A DNA stretch of 64,000 bases from Flavobacteriales bacterium. Lineage in GTDB: Bacteria; Bacteroidota; Bacteroidia; Flavobacteriales_F; PHOS-HE28. Location of the stretch: contig JACJZJ010000001.1 of NCBI GenBank assembly GCA_020635675.1, positions 896,587 to 960,586 of the forward strand, in the 5' to 3' direction. The notes under the pieces were generated by a model that made no database searches, was not told where the DNA came from, and saw nothing but the letters and a program-made list of their open reading frames with translations. The translations under genes were made by a program, and so were the position numbers. How positions within the stretch are numbered: the stretch's first letter is position 1; the number at the start of each line of letters is the position of its first letter. This document shows positions 9,065-17,051 of this stretch, one piece after another.

Positions 9065-9775
9065 ATGGGAGCTGCGCCGTTGATCAACATCGCCGTTGAT
9101 GGTTTTTCCTCCTGCGGGAAGAGCACGTTGGCCAAACAGCTCGCGCAGCGGCTCGGCTACACCTATATCGATAGCGGCGCCATGTATCGCGCAGTGGCAC
9201 TGTATGTGATCGAGAACGGTCTTGTACACGATGGACGACTGGATCGTGAGGGTCTCCTGTCCCGGTTGGATGCCATCCGGATCCAATTCACGCATGATCC
9301 GGGAACGGGCCGGAGCACGACCCTGCTCAACGGTCGCAATGTGGAGCGCCGGATCCGCGGCATGGACGTGAGCCGTCACGTCACACTTGTCAGCCCCGTG
9401 CCCGAGGTGCGGGCCAAGCTGGTAAGGCTGCAACAGGAAATGGGCCGTGGAAAGGGGGTGGTGATGGACGGGCGCGACATCGGTACCGTGGTGTTCCCGG
9501 ACGCGGAGGTGAAACTGTACATGACCGCCCGCCCCGAGGTTCGTGCCCGGAGACGGTATGATGAGCTGAAGGCCCGCGGTGTGGAAGTGGACTATGCCAG
9601 TGTGCTGGAGAACATCGAACGCCGTGACGAGGACGATACCAAGCGTGCGGCCGACCCGCTCATCAAAGCTCCGGACGCGGTCGAGATCGACAACAGCGAC
9701 ATCGATCGGGAGCAACAGTTCGATCTGGCCATGAAAGTGGTTTCCGGGGTGCTGGCGAAAGTGGGCATGGAGTAG
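9065..9775 (+). CDS. cmk: Cytidylate kinase
   Basis: Transfers phosphate from ATP to CMP and dCMP in pyrimidine nucleotide recycling. The 236-residue protein has the P-loop GFSSCGKST (residues 13-21), the substrate-binding IDSGAMYRAVA segment, the MDGRDIGTVVFP motif and the LID-like RRYDELKARG region; length is normal for bacterial Cmk. It is 12 nt downstream of porQ and probably co-transcribed with it. The convergent ispH gene follows. Confidence 0.95.
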   Translation: MGAAPLINIAVDGFSSCGKSTLAKQLAQRLGYTYIDSGAMYRAVALYVIENGLVHDGRLDREGLLSRLDAIRIQFTHDPGTGRSTTLLNGRNVERRIRGMDVSRHVTLVSPVPEVRAKLVRLQQEMGRGKGVVMDGRDIGTVVFPDAEVKLYMTARPEVRARRRYDELKARGVEVDYASVLENIERRDEDDTKRAADPLIKAPDAVEIDNSDIDREQQFDLAMKVVSGVLAKVGME

Positions 9776-9842
9776 TAAGCCTTCGAGCCGTGTCCGCTGA
9801 GCAACGGAACGGTGTGGATGTGCCTCCGATCAGCTATGGAAT

Positions 9843-9860
9843 TCGACCCAACGGGGTCGA
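9843..9860. terminator. Hairpin between convergent cmk and ispH
   Basis: Inverted repeat TCGACCC / GGGTCGA with a 4-nt loop, abutting the ispH stop codon. It has no T-run, so this is a modest terminator candidate for either strand. Confidence 0.4.
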
Positions 9861-11084
9861 TCAGCCGACCATTTCGTCGACCACCTCCCTCGGGTCCAGC
9901 ACCCCATCGACCAGGGACAGTACCTTCAACATCACACGGTCGAGCAGGGTATCCGGGCAACTGGCTCCGCTGGTGAGAATGACAGTGATGGGGCGTTCGA
10001 CCGGAAGCCATTCGTTCGTGGTGCGCTTCTCCTGGGCCGGGACGGCGAAGTGGCGGATCGTATCGGCATCGATGATCTCCGCATCGCTGTTGATGAAGTA
10101 GGTCGGGAACTTCTCCGCCAGCAGTTCCACCAAATGGCTCGTGTTGCTGCTGTTGTAGCCGCCCACCACCAGGGCCAGTTGCGCGTCGGCTTTCAAAAGC
10201 TCATAGGTCGCATCCTGATTGTCGTTCGTGGCATAGCAGAGCGTGTCCCGGGTGTCGGCGAAGTGCGTACCGATAGCCCCGTTGCCGTATTTCTCCAGCA
10301 TCACTTGCTTCAGGTGGTCGGCGATGGTCTGGGTTTCGGTGGCCAGCATCGTGGTCTGGTTCACCACACCGATGCGGTCCAGGTGCTGCCCGGGATCGAA
10401 CCCGGCACTGGCACGGTCCCGGAATATCCTTTCAAAGGTCCCCAGAGGTTCGGTGCCAAGGATGATGCGGCCGAGCAGATGGGCCTCCTCCAGGTCCCGG
10501 ACCACCATGGCCGGCGCATTGCGCACCGTATGACTGAAGGTGGCCCTGGTCTCCTCGTGCCGGGCCTTTCCATGGATCACGACGGTGAAATCCTGCGCTC
10601 CGAGCTGACCGCTGCGCTTCCAGACCTTCTCCACGAACGGGCAGGTGGTGTTGTACCGCAGGGGGTCGATCCCGATCGCATGGAGCCTCGCTTCCGTCTC
10701 CAGAGTAGTGCCGAATGCGGGTATGATCACGATGTCGTCGGCTGTCAATTCGTTCCAGTCCATCAGCATGGTACCATGCGTGTCCTGGATGAAACGCATA
10801 CCCCGCGCCACGAGGTCATCGTTCACGGCGGGGTTGTGGATCATCTGGCTCAACAAATGGATCCGACGCCCCGGGTTCTCCTCCAGCGCCTTGTAGCTGA
10901 TCTCGATCGCGTTCTCCACGCCGTAGCAGAAACCGAAATGCCGGGCCAGCACGAACCGCACCGGACCCAGGTCCAGCAGGGTGGGGGTGAGGTCCTTTTT
11001 GCGCGGATCCTGCGCTTTCCGGTAGGCTTTGATCCGGCCGATCAAAGAACTTCTGTAGTGGTCGGGGATGGAGAACGCACGCAT
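9861..11084 (-). CDS. ispH: 4-hydroxy-3-methylbut-2-enyl diphosphate reductase
   Basis: Last enzyme of the MEP isoprenoid pathway; an iron-sulfur enzyme that converts HMBPP to IPP and DMAPP. The 407-residue protein carries the three cluster-ligand cysteines in their family motifs: Cys53 (FGFCYGVENA), Cys148 (NTTCPFVEKVW) and Cys283 (DTLCYATNDNQ). It is longer than E. coli IspH, as is usual in Bacteroidota. The start was set at MRAFSIPDHY because a TACCTTTG box lies 13 nt upstream; the frame remains open further upstream, but that sequence overlaps the promoter. Confidence 0.93.
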   Translation of the reverse strand: MRAFSIPDHYRSSLIGRIKAYRKAQDPRKKDLTPTLLDLGPVRFVLARHFGFCYGVENAIEISYKALEENPGRRIHLLSQMIHNPAVNDDLVARGMRFIQDTHGTMLMDWNELTADDIVIIPAFGTTLETEARLHAIGIDPLRYNTTCPFVEKVWKRSGQLGAQDFTVVIHGKARHEETRATFSHTVRNAPAMVVRDLEEAHLLGRIILGTEPLGTFERIFRDRASAGFDPGQHLDRIGVVNQTTMLATETQTIADHLKQVMLEKYGNGAIGTHFADTRDTLCYATNDNQDATYELLKADAQLALVVGGYNSSNTSHLVELLAEKFPTYFINSDAEIIDADTIRHFAVPAQEKRTTNEWLPVERPITVILTSGASCPDTLLDRVMLKVLSLVDGVLDPREVVDEMVG

Positions 11085-11097
11085 GGGGATCGCCCCG

Positions 11098-11105
11098 CAA
11101 AGGTA
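11098..11105 (-). promoter_or_regulatory. -7 promoter box of ispH (TACCTTTG)
   Basis: Minus-strand TACCTTTG, an exact TAnnTTTG match, 13 nt before the ATG at 11084. It is divergent from the rpsA box at 11157. Confidence 0.6.
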
Positions 11106-11156
11106 CCGGTGCACATGGTCCCGGCGCCGATCGGGCTCCGGTCCGTACCGATCGCC

Positions 11157-11164
11157 TATCTTTG
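11157..11164 (+). promoter_or_regulatory. -7 promoter box of rpsA (TATCTTTG)
   Basis: TATCTTTG matches TAnnTTTG exactly and implies a leader of roughly 90 nt before the rpsA ATG at 11262. The leader contains a CCCGTG/CACGGG hairpin at 11181-11201. Confidence 0.65.
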
Positions 11165-11261
11165 CAGCCCTTTTCAAGAACCCGTGCAGGGATGCCACGG
11201 GAAAACGAACCCTCTTCCGGAACGCATCCCCGGGGTCCGGGATACAATCAAGAACAGCCAC

Positions 11262-13172
11262 ATGGCTGAAGAACAAAAAGAGGCCACTGCAGTGGCCGAA
11301 AAGGCCGGGAACTCGGCCGTGACCGCCAACGGCAATGTCCAGTTCGCCGAACCCCCCGCCGATTTCGACTGGGGGGCCGTCGAGGACGAGAAGCGCTCCA
11401 TCCCTTCCGCCGACCGTGAAAAGATGGAGAAAGCCTACGAGGACACCCTGACCAGCATCGCCGAGAAGGAAGTGCTGATGGGAACGGTCGTTGGCATGAA
11501 CAAGAAGGAGGTCGTCATCAACATCGGCTACAAATCAGAGGGTGTGGTGGCGCTCAGCGAGTTCCGCTACAAGCCCGATCTGAAGGTCGGTGACCAGGTG
11601 GAGGTCTACATCGAGAAGCAGGAGGACAAGAGCGGGCAGATGATCGTGAGCCACAAGACGGCCCGCGTGCACAACGCCTGGGTGAAGGTGAACCATGCGA
11701 TGGAGAACAATGAGGTGATCACCGGATTCGTCAAGTGCCGCACGAAAGGCGGTCTTATCGTGGACGTGTTCGGGATCGAGGCCTTCCTGCCCGGCAGCCA
11801 GATCGATGTGAAGCCCATTCGCGACTACGATCAGTACGTGGGCAAGAACATGGAGTTCAAGGTCGTCAAGATCAACCAGGAGTTCAAGAACGTGGTGGTG
11901 AGCCACAAGGCGCTCATCGAAGCGGAACTGGAGGCCCAGAAGAAGCAGATCATCAGTGGACTGGAAAAGGGCCAGGTGCTGGAGGGCACGGTCAAGAACA
12001 TCACCAGCTATGGGGTCTTTGTCGACCTGGGCGGTGTCGATGGTCTGATCCATATCACCGACCTGAGCTGGGGCCGGGTGAGCCATCCCGAGGAGGTGGT
12101 GAAACTGGACGACAAGATCAACGTCGTGATCCTGGATTTCGACGACGAGAAGAAGCGCATCGCGCTCGGACTGAAGCAGCTGAGCCCCCACCCCTGGGAT
12201 GCACTGGACGCTGAATTGAACGCCGGCGACAAGATCAAGGGCAAGGTGATGGTGATCACCGATTACGGCGCGTTCGTGGAGGTGGCTCCCGGTGTGGAGG
12301 GTCTCTTGCACGTGAGCGAAATGAGCTGGAGCCAGCACCTGCGCAGCCCCAAGGACTTTCTGAAGGAAGGCCAGGAGATCGAGTGCGTGATCCTGAACAT
12401 CGACCGCGACGAGCGCAAGATGAGCCTGGGCATGAAGCAGCTGGCGCCGGACCCCTGGGCGGACATCGAGTTCAAATACCCGGTGGGCAGCCGCCACACG
12501 GCCAAGGTCCGCAACTTCACCCACTTCGGCATCTTCGCCGAGTTGGAGGAAGGCGTCGACGGTCTCATCCATATCAGCGACCTTAGTTGGACCAAGCGCA
12601 TCAAGCATCCCAGCGAGTTCTGCAACGTGGGTGACGACATCGAGGTGCAGGTCCTTGAGGTCGACAAGGAGAACCGGCGTCTGAGCCTGGGCCACAAGCA
12701 GGTGGAGGAGAACCCCTGGGAGGTGTTCGCGGGCACCTTCACCGTAGGTAGCGTCCATGAGGGCACGCTCATCGGTCGCAGTGGCAACAACTTCATCGTG
12801 GCCCTGCCTTATGGGGTCGAGGGTACGGTGACCGCGAAACACCTGAAGAAGGAGGATGGAGGCAAGGCCGACCTGGAGGAGAAACTCCCTTTCAAGGTGC
12901 TCGATTTCAACGCGGAGGCACGCCGTATCGTGCTGAGCCACACGCGCACCTTCGAAGAGGGTGAGGACGAAGCGCCGGCGAGCACCAAACGGGGTGCACG
13001 ACGTGCGGATGGTCAGAGCCCCAGTGTGAAGAGCGTGAACGAAAAGGTGGAGAAGAGCACCCTCGGCGACCTGGGCGTTCTCAGCGATCTGAAGAGCGCC
13101 ATGGAGGACCAGGAGAGGTCCGGAAAGGGGAGCAAGAAGAAGGACGAGCAGGGCGACGACGCCGGCGAGTGA
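11262..13172 (+). CDS. rpsA: 30S ribosomal protein S1
   Basis: RNA-binding ribosomal protein that brings mRNA to the 30S subunit. The 636-residue protein has a ~65-residue acidic N-terminal extension and six S1 (OB-fold) domains at about 70-132, 150-216, 236-306, 323-393, 408-478 and 495-560, with repeated YGxFVxL / GLxHxSxxSW motifs, then a charged, low-complexity tail. The ATG at 11262 begins MAEEQKEATA; the frame is open far upstream, but that stretch lies opposite ispH and is not coding. It has its own promoter, a ~90-nt leader and a strong terminator. Confidence 0.95.
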   Translation: MAEEQKEATAVAEKAGNSAVTANGNVQFAEPPADFDWGAVEDEKRSIPSADREKMEKAYEDTLTSIAEKEVLMGTVVGMNKKEVVINIGYKSEGVVALSEFRYKPDLKVGDQVEVYIEKQEDKSGQMIVSHKTARVHNAWVKVNHAMENNEVITGFVKCRTKGGLIVDVFGIEAFLPGSQIDVKPIRDYDQYVGKNMEFKVVKINQEFKNVVVSHKALIEAELEAQKKQIISGLEKGQVLEGTVKNITSYGVFVDLGGVDGLIHITDLSWGRVSHPEEVVKLDDKINVVILDFDDEKKRIALGLKQLSPHPWDALDAELNAGDKIKGKVMVITDYGAFVEVAPGVEGLLHVSEMSWSQHLRSPKDFLKEGQEIECVILNIDRDERKMSLGMKQLAPDPWADIEFKYPVGSRHTAKVRNFTHFGIFAELEEGVDGLIHISDLSWTKRIKHPSEFCNVGDDIEVQVLEVDKENRRLSLGHKQVEENPWEVFAGTFTVGSVHEGTLIGRSGNNFIVALPYGVEGTVTAKHLKKEDGGKADLEEKLPFKVLDFNAEARRIVLSHTRTFEEGEDEAPASTKRGARRADGQSPSVKSVNEKVEKSTLGDLGVLSDLKSAMEDQERSGKGSKKKDEQGDDAGE

Positions 13173-13193
13173 TCCACGCTTCCGAGCAACGAA

Positions 13194-13225
13194 CAAGCGG
13201 CCCCGCCCATCGGCGGGGCCGCTTG
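13194..13225 (+). terminator. Rho-independent terminator of rpsA
   Basis: Perfect 14-bp inverted repeat CAAGCGGCCCCGCC / GGCGGGGCCGCTTG with a 4-nt loop, 21 nt after the rpsA stop. The following T-run is weak. Confidence 0.85.
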
Positions 13226-13243
13226 CGTTGAGGGTCGCCCTGC

Positions 13244-13251
13244 TATCTTCG
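13244..13251 (+). promoter_or_regulatory. -7 promoter box of pyrR (TATCTTCG)
   Basis: TATCTTCG lies 7 nt before the pyrR ATG, with a TTG 18 nt further upstream (13223-13225) as a possible -33 element. The transcript would be leaderless or nearly so. Confidence 0.55.
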
Positions 13252-13258
13252 CCGCGGC

Positions 13259-13855
13259 ATGCGCACCTCGGTCATCCTGGGTTCCCGGGCCTTCGCGCTA
13301 ACGCTCACGCGTCTGTGCTACCAATTGATCGAGGACCATGGTGACCTGCGCCGGACCGTCCTCCTCGGGCTTCAGCCGCGAGGGGTGCTCCTCGCCCGGC
13401 GTCTGCGGGGTGAACTGGCACGGATCCTGGGGCACGACGATCTCCTCTACGGCGAGCTGGACATCACCTTCCATCGCGACGATTTTCGGAGGCGGTCGGT
13501 GCCGCTCGCTCCCAGTGCCACGCAATTGGACCAGACCATCGACGGGCGCCGGGTCGTACTGATAGACGATGTGCTGTACACGGGTCGCAGCATCCGGGCC
13601 GGTCTTGACGCACTGCTCGCGTTCGGGCGTCCGAGCCAGGTGCAATTGCTCATCCTCATCGATCGCCGGTTCCAACGGGAGCTGCCCATCCAGCCGGACT
13701 ATGTCGGCCGCTGGGTGGATAGCCTCTCGGGTCAGCGGGTAAGCGTGGAATGGGCGGAGACGGAGAGCATGGACCAGGTGTTGCTCGAGACCACTTCCAC
13801 CGACCCCACCCGAGGTCCCTCCCCAACGACCGGCAATGTCGCACATGGGCACTGA
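13259..13855 (+). CDS. pyrR: PyrR-type bifunctional pyrimidine regulator / uracil phosphoribosyltransferase
   Basis: 198 residues of type I phosphoribosyltransferase fold with the PRPP-binding loop VVLIDDVLYTGRSIRAG (about residues 98-114) and the PyrR-type GLQPRGVLLARRL loop. PyrR converts uracil to UMP and in many bacteria regulates pyr operons by RNA attenuation. Its stop lies inside the beginning of pyrB, so the two are translationally linked. The leader here is too short for an obvious attenuator, so an RNA-regulatory role in this organism is uncertain. The C-terminal ~20 residues (TRGPSPTTGNVAHGH) overlap pyrB and look unconserved. Confidence 0.88.
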   Translation: MRTSVILGSRAFALTLTRLCYQLIEDHGDLRRTVLLGLQPRGVLLARRLRGELARILGHDDLLYGELDITFHRDDFRRRSVPLAPSATQLDQTIDGRRVVLIDDVLYTGRSIRAGLDALLAFGRPSQVQLLILIDRRFQRELPIQPDYVGRWVDSLSGQRVSVEWAETESMDQVLLETTSTDPTRGPSPTTGNVAHGH

Positions 13856-14807
13856 GGCAAAGAGCGAAGAACTGAGCACGGACCACCTGCTGGGCATCGG
13901 TGACCTGAGCGAGGACGATATCGGGCTCATATTTCGCACCGCGGACGGGTTCAAGGAGGTGCTTCGACGTCCGATCAAGAAGGTGCCCTCGTTGCGGGAC
14001 ATCACCATCGCGAATCTCTTCTTCGAGAACAGCACACGCACGCGCATCAGCTTCGAACTGGCCGAGAAGCGCCTGAGCGCGGACGTGATCAATTTCAGCT
14101 CGGGGGCATCGAGCGTGAAGAAGGGGGAGACCCTGATCGACACGGTCAACAATATCCTGGCGATGAAGGTGGACATGGTCGTCATGCGCCATCCCGACCC
14201 CGGCGCGGCGGTCTTTCTGAGCCGGCACGTCAACGCGCGGATCGTCAATGCCGGCGACGGCACCCATGAGCATCCGACGCAGGCCCTGCTGGATGCTTAC
14301 AGCATTCGCGAGCGGCTTGGATCGGTGCGGGGAAGGAAGGTCGTGATCGTGGGGGATATCCTGCATTCACGCGTGGCGCTCAGCAACATGCTGTGCTTGC
14401 GGAAACTCGGTGCGGAGGTGATGCTTTGCGGGCCACCCACCCTGATGCCCCGGCATGTGGCCAGCATGGGCGTATTGGTGGAGCATGATCTGGACAAGGC
14501 CCTGCGTTGGTGCGACGTGGCCAACATGTTGCGCATCCAGTCAGAGAGGCAGTCGGAGGGAGGGCCGTCCTACTTCCCGACCCTGCGCGAGTATGCCATG
14601 CTCTATGGTCTCGACCGTGACCGGTACGACCGGATCGGCAGGGACATTGTGATCATGCATCCGGGGCCGATCAACCGGGGGGTGGAGATCACCAGCGACG
14701 TGGCCGACAGTGGAGCCAGCATCATCCTGGAGCAGGTGGAGAACGGCGTGGCCGTAAGGATGGCCGTCCTCTACCTGCTCGCGGGCCGGATCCATCGCGA
14801 CAATTGA
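13836..14807 (+). CDS. pyrB: Aspartate carbamoyltransferase catalytic subunit
   Basis: Second step of de novo pyrimidine synthesis: carbamoyl phosphate plus aspartate to carbamoyl-aspartate. The 323-residue protein has the carbamoyl-phosphate motif FFENSTRTR (Ser66-Arg70 region), HPDPGA and HPTQALLDAY, and the C-terminal aspartate domain with MHPGPINRGVE. It overlaps the 3' end of pyrR by up to 20 nt; an alternative ATG at 13845 would still overlap. No pyrI regulatory-chain gene is next to it. Confidence 0.95.
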   Translation: MSHMGTEAKSEELSTDHLLGIGDLSEDDIGLIFRTADGFKEVLRRPIKKVPSLRDITIANLFFENSTRTRISFELAEKRLSADVINFSSGASSVKKGETLIDTVNNILAMKVDMVVMRHPDPGAAVFLSRHVNARIVNAGDGTHEHPTQALLDAYSIRERLGSVRGRKVVIVGDILHSRVALSNMLCLRKLGAEVMLCGPPTLMPRHVASMGVLVEHDLDKALRWCDVANMLRIQSERQSEGGPSYFPTLREYAMLYGLDRDRYDRIGRDIVIMHPGPINRGVEITSDVADSGASIILEQVENGVAVRMAVLYLLAGRIHRDN

Positions 14808-14816
14808 CCGGCTCCC

Positions 14817-14824
14817 TATCTTTA
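14817..14824 (+). promoter_or_regulatory. -7 promoter box of the STAS gene (TATCTTTA)
   Basis: TATCTTTA differs from TAnnTTTG at one base and lies 25 nt before the ATG at 14850, just after the pyrB stop. Confidence 0.45.
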
Positions 14825-14849
14825 CCGCCAACGCCTTCGAGCGAGCACC

Positions 14850-15224
14850 ATGAATTTCACCATCGAGGACAAAGGCAAGTACACGTTGGTCACATCCAAT
14901 GTGGACAAACTGGACACCACCTGCGCGCCGGAACTGAAGAGCGAACTGGTCTACCTGAACAAGACCGGCGTGCGCAACATCATCATCGACGTTTCCGCGA
15001 CGCGCTATTGCGACTCGTCGGGGCTCAGCGCCCTGCTTGTCGCGAACCGGCTTTGCCGAAGCGTCTCCGGCACACTGGTGGTATGCGGTTTGCAGGAGCC
15101 GGTGCAGAAGCTCGTCCAGATCTCCCAGTTGGAAAGCGTGTTGTCCATCACCCCTTCGCTCAACGAAGCAGTGGACCTGCTTTTCATGGAGCAGATCGAA
15201 AAGGACGTCAACAAGGACCAATGA
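14850..15224 (+). CDS. STAS-domain protein (anti-sigma-factor-antagonist type)
   Basis: 124 residues forming one STAS domain, similar to SpoIIAA/RsbV. The phosphorylatable loop is visible as CDSSGLSALL (Ser about 56-57). Proteins of this kind bind an anti-sigma factor or kinase when unphosphorylated; no partner kinase or phosphatase lies nearby. The stop codon overlaps the start of the next gene (ATGA at 15221-15224), so a secreted protein is translationally coupled to it. Ribonuclease Z follows further on. Confidence 0.85.
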   Translation: MNFTIEDKGKYTLVTSNVDKLDTTCAPELKSELVYLNKTGVRNIIIDVSATRYCDSSGLSALLVANRLCRSVSGTLVVCGLQEPVQKLVQISQLESVLSITPSLNEAVDLLFMEQIEKDVNKDQ

Positions 15225-15991
15225 GATCCCACATGAGGAACCTTCTACTCGCGTTCATTCTTGCCGGCACCACGATCCAGGTCGCTGGGCAGTGCATTCC
15301 GAATCCGGCCTATCAGGACAGCGTCTTCGGCGTTTGGCCGGACACCCTGGAAGGCTTCGCCCATGCCAATCTCAATGTGTTCTACAGCGACACGTTGAAC
15401 ATGAAGGTGCCGTCCGATGGAGGAGAGATCGACCCCCAGTTCGCTGGTGTGTTCATCGATTCCGTCCAGTTCAACGGGGTCTCCGGACTGCCCCCCGGTC
15501 TGGGGATCCTCTGCAACTCGCAGACACCAGCCCCTTGCACCTATCTCACGAACATCCTGGGTTGTGGGCTGATCGAAGGGGTGCCGACCCAGATGGGTGA
15601 GTTCCCGCTCACGTTCAACGTCACGGCTTTCACCGTGGTCGTCGGCCAGACGATCGGCGTGCCATACCAGTTCACCGGATACAAGATCATCGTCGACCCT
15701 GACAATACGGGGATCGCGGAAGTGAACGGACCGGTGCTCGATGATGTCCACAATGTGCCGAACCCGTTCGCCGACCGGACCACGATCGAGTTCCGCTTGG
15801 CGCGTGCGGGTGCGGTCCATCTCAAGGTCTTCAACCTGATCGGTGAACAGCTTCGTGAAGCGGAGATGTACGGCAAGCCGGGCGTGAACCGGATGCTCTT
15901 CAATGCTGATGGGCTCGAGGATGGCATCTATCTCTACAAGTTGGAGGCCGACCGGACCAGTTTCACCGGACGGATGGTGTTGCACCACTGA
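15221..15991 (+). CDS. Secreted protein with T9SS type A C-terminal sorting domain
   Basis: 256 residues. Signal peptide MRNLLLAFILAGTTIQVAGQ (if started at the inner ATG 15233) and a C-terminal ~75-residue type A sorting domain (VPNPFADRTTIEF ... VFNLIGEQL ... GIYLYKLEADRTSFTGRMVL), which sends the protein through the type IX system to the cell surface. The middle section is Pro/Gly-rich with paired cysteines and no recognised catalytic motif. It overlaps the STAS gene by ATGA. A UUCG-loop terminator follows, separating it from rnz. Confidence 0.82.
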   Translation: MRSHMRNLLLAFILAGTTIQVAGQCIPNPAYQDSVFGVWPDTLEGFAHANLNVFYSDTLNMKVPSDGGEIDPQFAGVFIDSVQFNGVSGLPPGLGILCNSQTPAPCTYLTNILGCGLIEGVPTQMGEFPLTFNVTAFTVVVGQTIGVPYQFTGYKIIVDPDNTGIAEVNGPVLDDVHNVPNPFADRTTIEFRLARAGAVHLKVFNLIGEQLREAEMYGKPGVNRMLFNADGLEDGIYLYKLEADRTSFTGRMVLHH

Positions 15992-16016
15992 CATGGACCT
16001 GTCCTGATCTTTTTTG

Positions 16017-16043
16017 GAAGCCCCGTTCGCGGGGCTTCTTCTT
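16017..16043 (+). terminator. Rho-independent terminator with UUCG loop
   Basis: Perfect 9-bp stem GAAGCCCCG / CGGGGCTTC around a TTCG tetraloop, followed by TTCTTTCC; 25 nt after the T9SS cargo stop. Confidence 0.85.
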
Positions 16044-16059
16044 TCCGAGTGCCGACATC

Positions 16060-16983
16060 ATGCGTTTTGCGCTGACCACCCTGGGTACCGGTGCCGCGCT
16101 GCCCGCCAGGGGACGTTCACCCTCTGCGCAGGTCCTGGAGGCGAACGGGAGCCTGTATCTGATCGATTGCGGCGAGGGGACCCAGGAACGTTTGCGGGAG
16201 GGTGCTTTCAATTTTCAGCGGATCCGCCATGTGTTCATAAGCCATATGCATGGTGATCACTATCTCGGGCTGATCGGCCTGATCAGCTCCATGCACCTCA
16301 TGGGGCGAAAGGTCCCCTTGGAGGTCCATGGGCCCGAGGAACTGAAGGAGATCATCGACATCCAACTCCGGGCCGGTCGGACATACCTCCGTTTCCCACT
16401 GGCCTTCCATCCCTTGCAGCCTGCGAACGGCCGGGTGATCCTGCAGGATGACCGGCTCCGTGTTGAAACACTGGAACTGCATCATCGGTTGCCATGCGCC
16501 GGATTCATTTTCCGCGAGAACCAGGCACCCCTTCATTTGCGAAAGGACCGGGTGCATCTTGTACCACATTTCCAACGGGCCGCGGTCAAGGCTGGAGAGG
16601 ACCTGGTCGTGGAGGATGGGTCGGTCATCCCGAACGCTGAGTTGACCACACCAGCCGCACCAGCGCGGTCCTATGCGTACTGCTCCGATACCGCGTACGC
16701 CAGGGAGCTCGTGCCGTTCCTGCGTGATATCGATCTCCTTTACCACGAAGCCACGTTCACGGAACAGCTTGCCGCGCGCGCACGGGACACGATGCACTCC
16801 ACGGCACGTCAGGCTGCGATGATCGCACGGGAGGCCGGGGTGCGTCGGCTGCTCCTGGGCCACTTCAGTTCGCGCTACAAGAACGCGGAGGTCCTACTGG
16901 CCGAGGCGCGCGAAGTGTTCCCTTCCGCGGAGTTGAGTTGCGACGGATGTACCTATCCGGTCCATTCACGAACGATCGTGTAA
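16060..16983 (+). CDS. rnz: Ribonuclease Z
   Basis: Zinc-dependent endonuclease that trims tRNA 3' ends. The 307-residue protein has the metallo-beta-lactamase signature SHMHGDH (His62, His64, Asp66, His67), the LELHHRLPCAGF segment, Asp211 in CSDTAY and the final histidine in LLLGHFSSRY. Length is typical for bacterial short-form RNase Z. This matters here because at least one local tRNA gene (Leu) does not encode CCA, so 3' trimming and CCA addition are required. Confidence 0.93.
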   Translation: MRFALTTLGTGAALPARGRSPSAQVLEANGSLYLIDCGEGTQERLREGAFNFQRIRHVFISHMHGDHYLGLIGLISSMHLMGRKVPLEVHGPEELKEIIDIQLRAGRTYLRFPLAFHPLQPANGRVILQDDRLRVETLELHHRLPCAGFIFRENQAPLHLRKDRVHLVPHFQRAAVKAGEDLVVEDGSVIPNAELTTPAAPARSYAYCSDTAYARELVPFLRDIDLLYHEATFTEQLAARARDTMHSTARQAAMIAREAGVRRLLLGHFSSRYKNAEVLLAEAREVFPSAELSCDGCTYPVHSRTIV

Positions 16984-17014
16984 AACCGGACTTGGGGGAC
17001 GGTGCGTCGGGGGA

Positions 17015-17022
17015 TATCTTTG
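17015..17022 (+). promoter_or_regulatory. -7 promoter box of the LuxR-type regulator (TATCTTTG)
   Basis: TATCTTTG matches TAnnTTTG exactly, 29 nt before the ATG. A 17-nt perfect palindrome follows within the predicted leader. Confidence 0.65.
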
Positions 17023-17028
17023 TCGCTG

Positions 17029-17045
17029 TTTAGAATCATTCTAAA
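17029..17045. promoter_or_regulatory. Fur/PerR-like 7-1-7 palindromic operator
   Basis: TTTAGAAT-C-ATTCTAAA is a perfect palindrome whose core TTAGAAT-N-ATTCTAA has the 7-1-7 geometry of PerR/Fur boxes. It lies between the -7 box (17015-17022) and the ATG (17052), where a bound repressor would block initiation. It could alternatively be a hairpin in the leader or a site for the regulator itself. Confidence 0.5.
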
Positions 17046-17051
17046 CAAGAG

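Noticed and set aside
10050..11261. 404-codon N-terminal extension of the rpsA frame
   Set aside because: It lies antisense to ispH, precedes the rpsA promoter box at 11157, and S1 family length is matched by the ATG at 11262.
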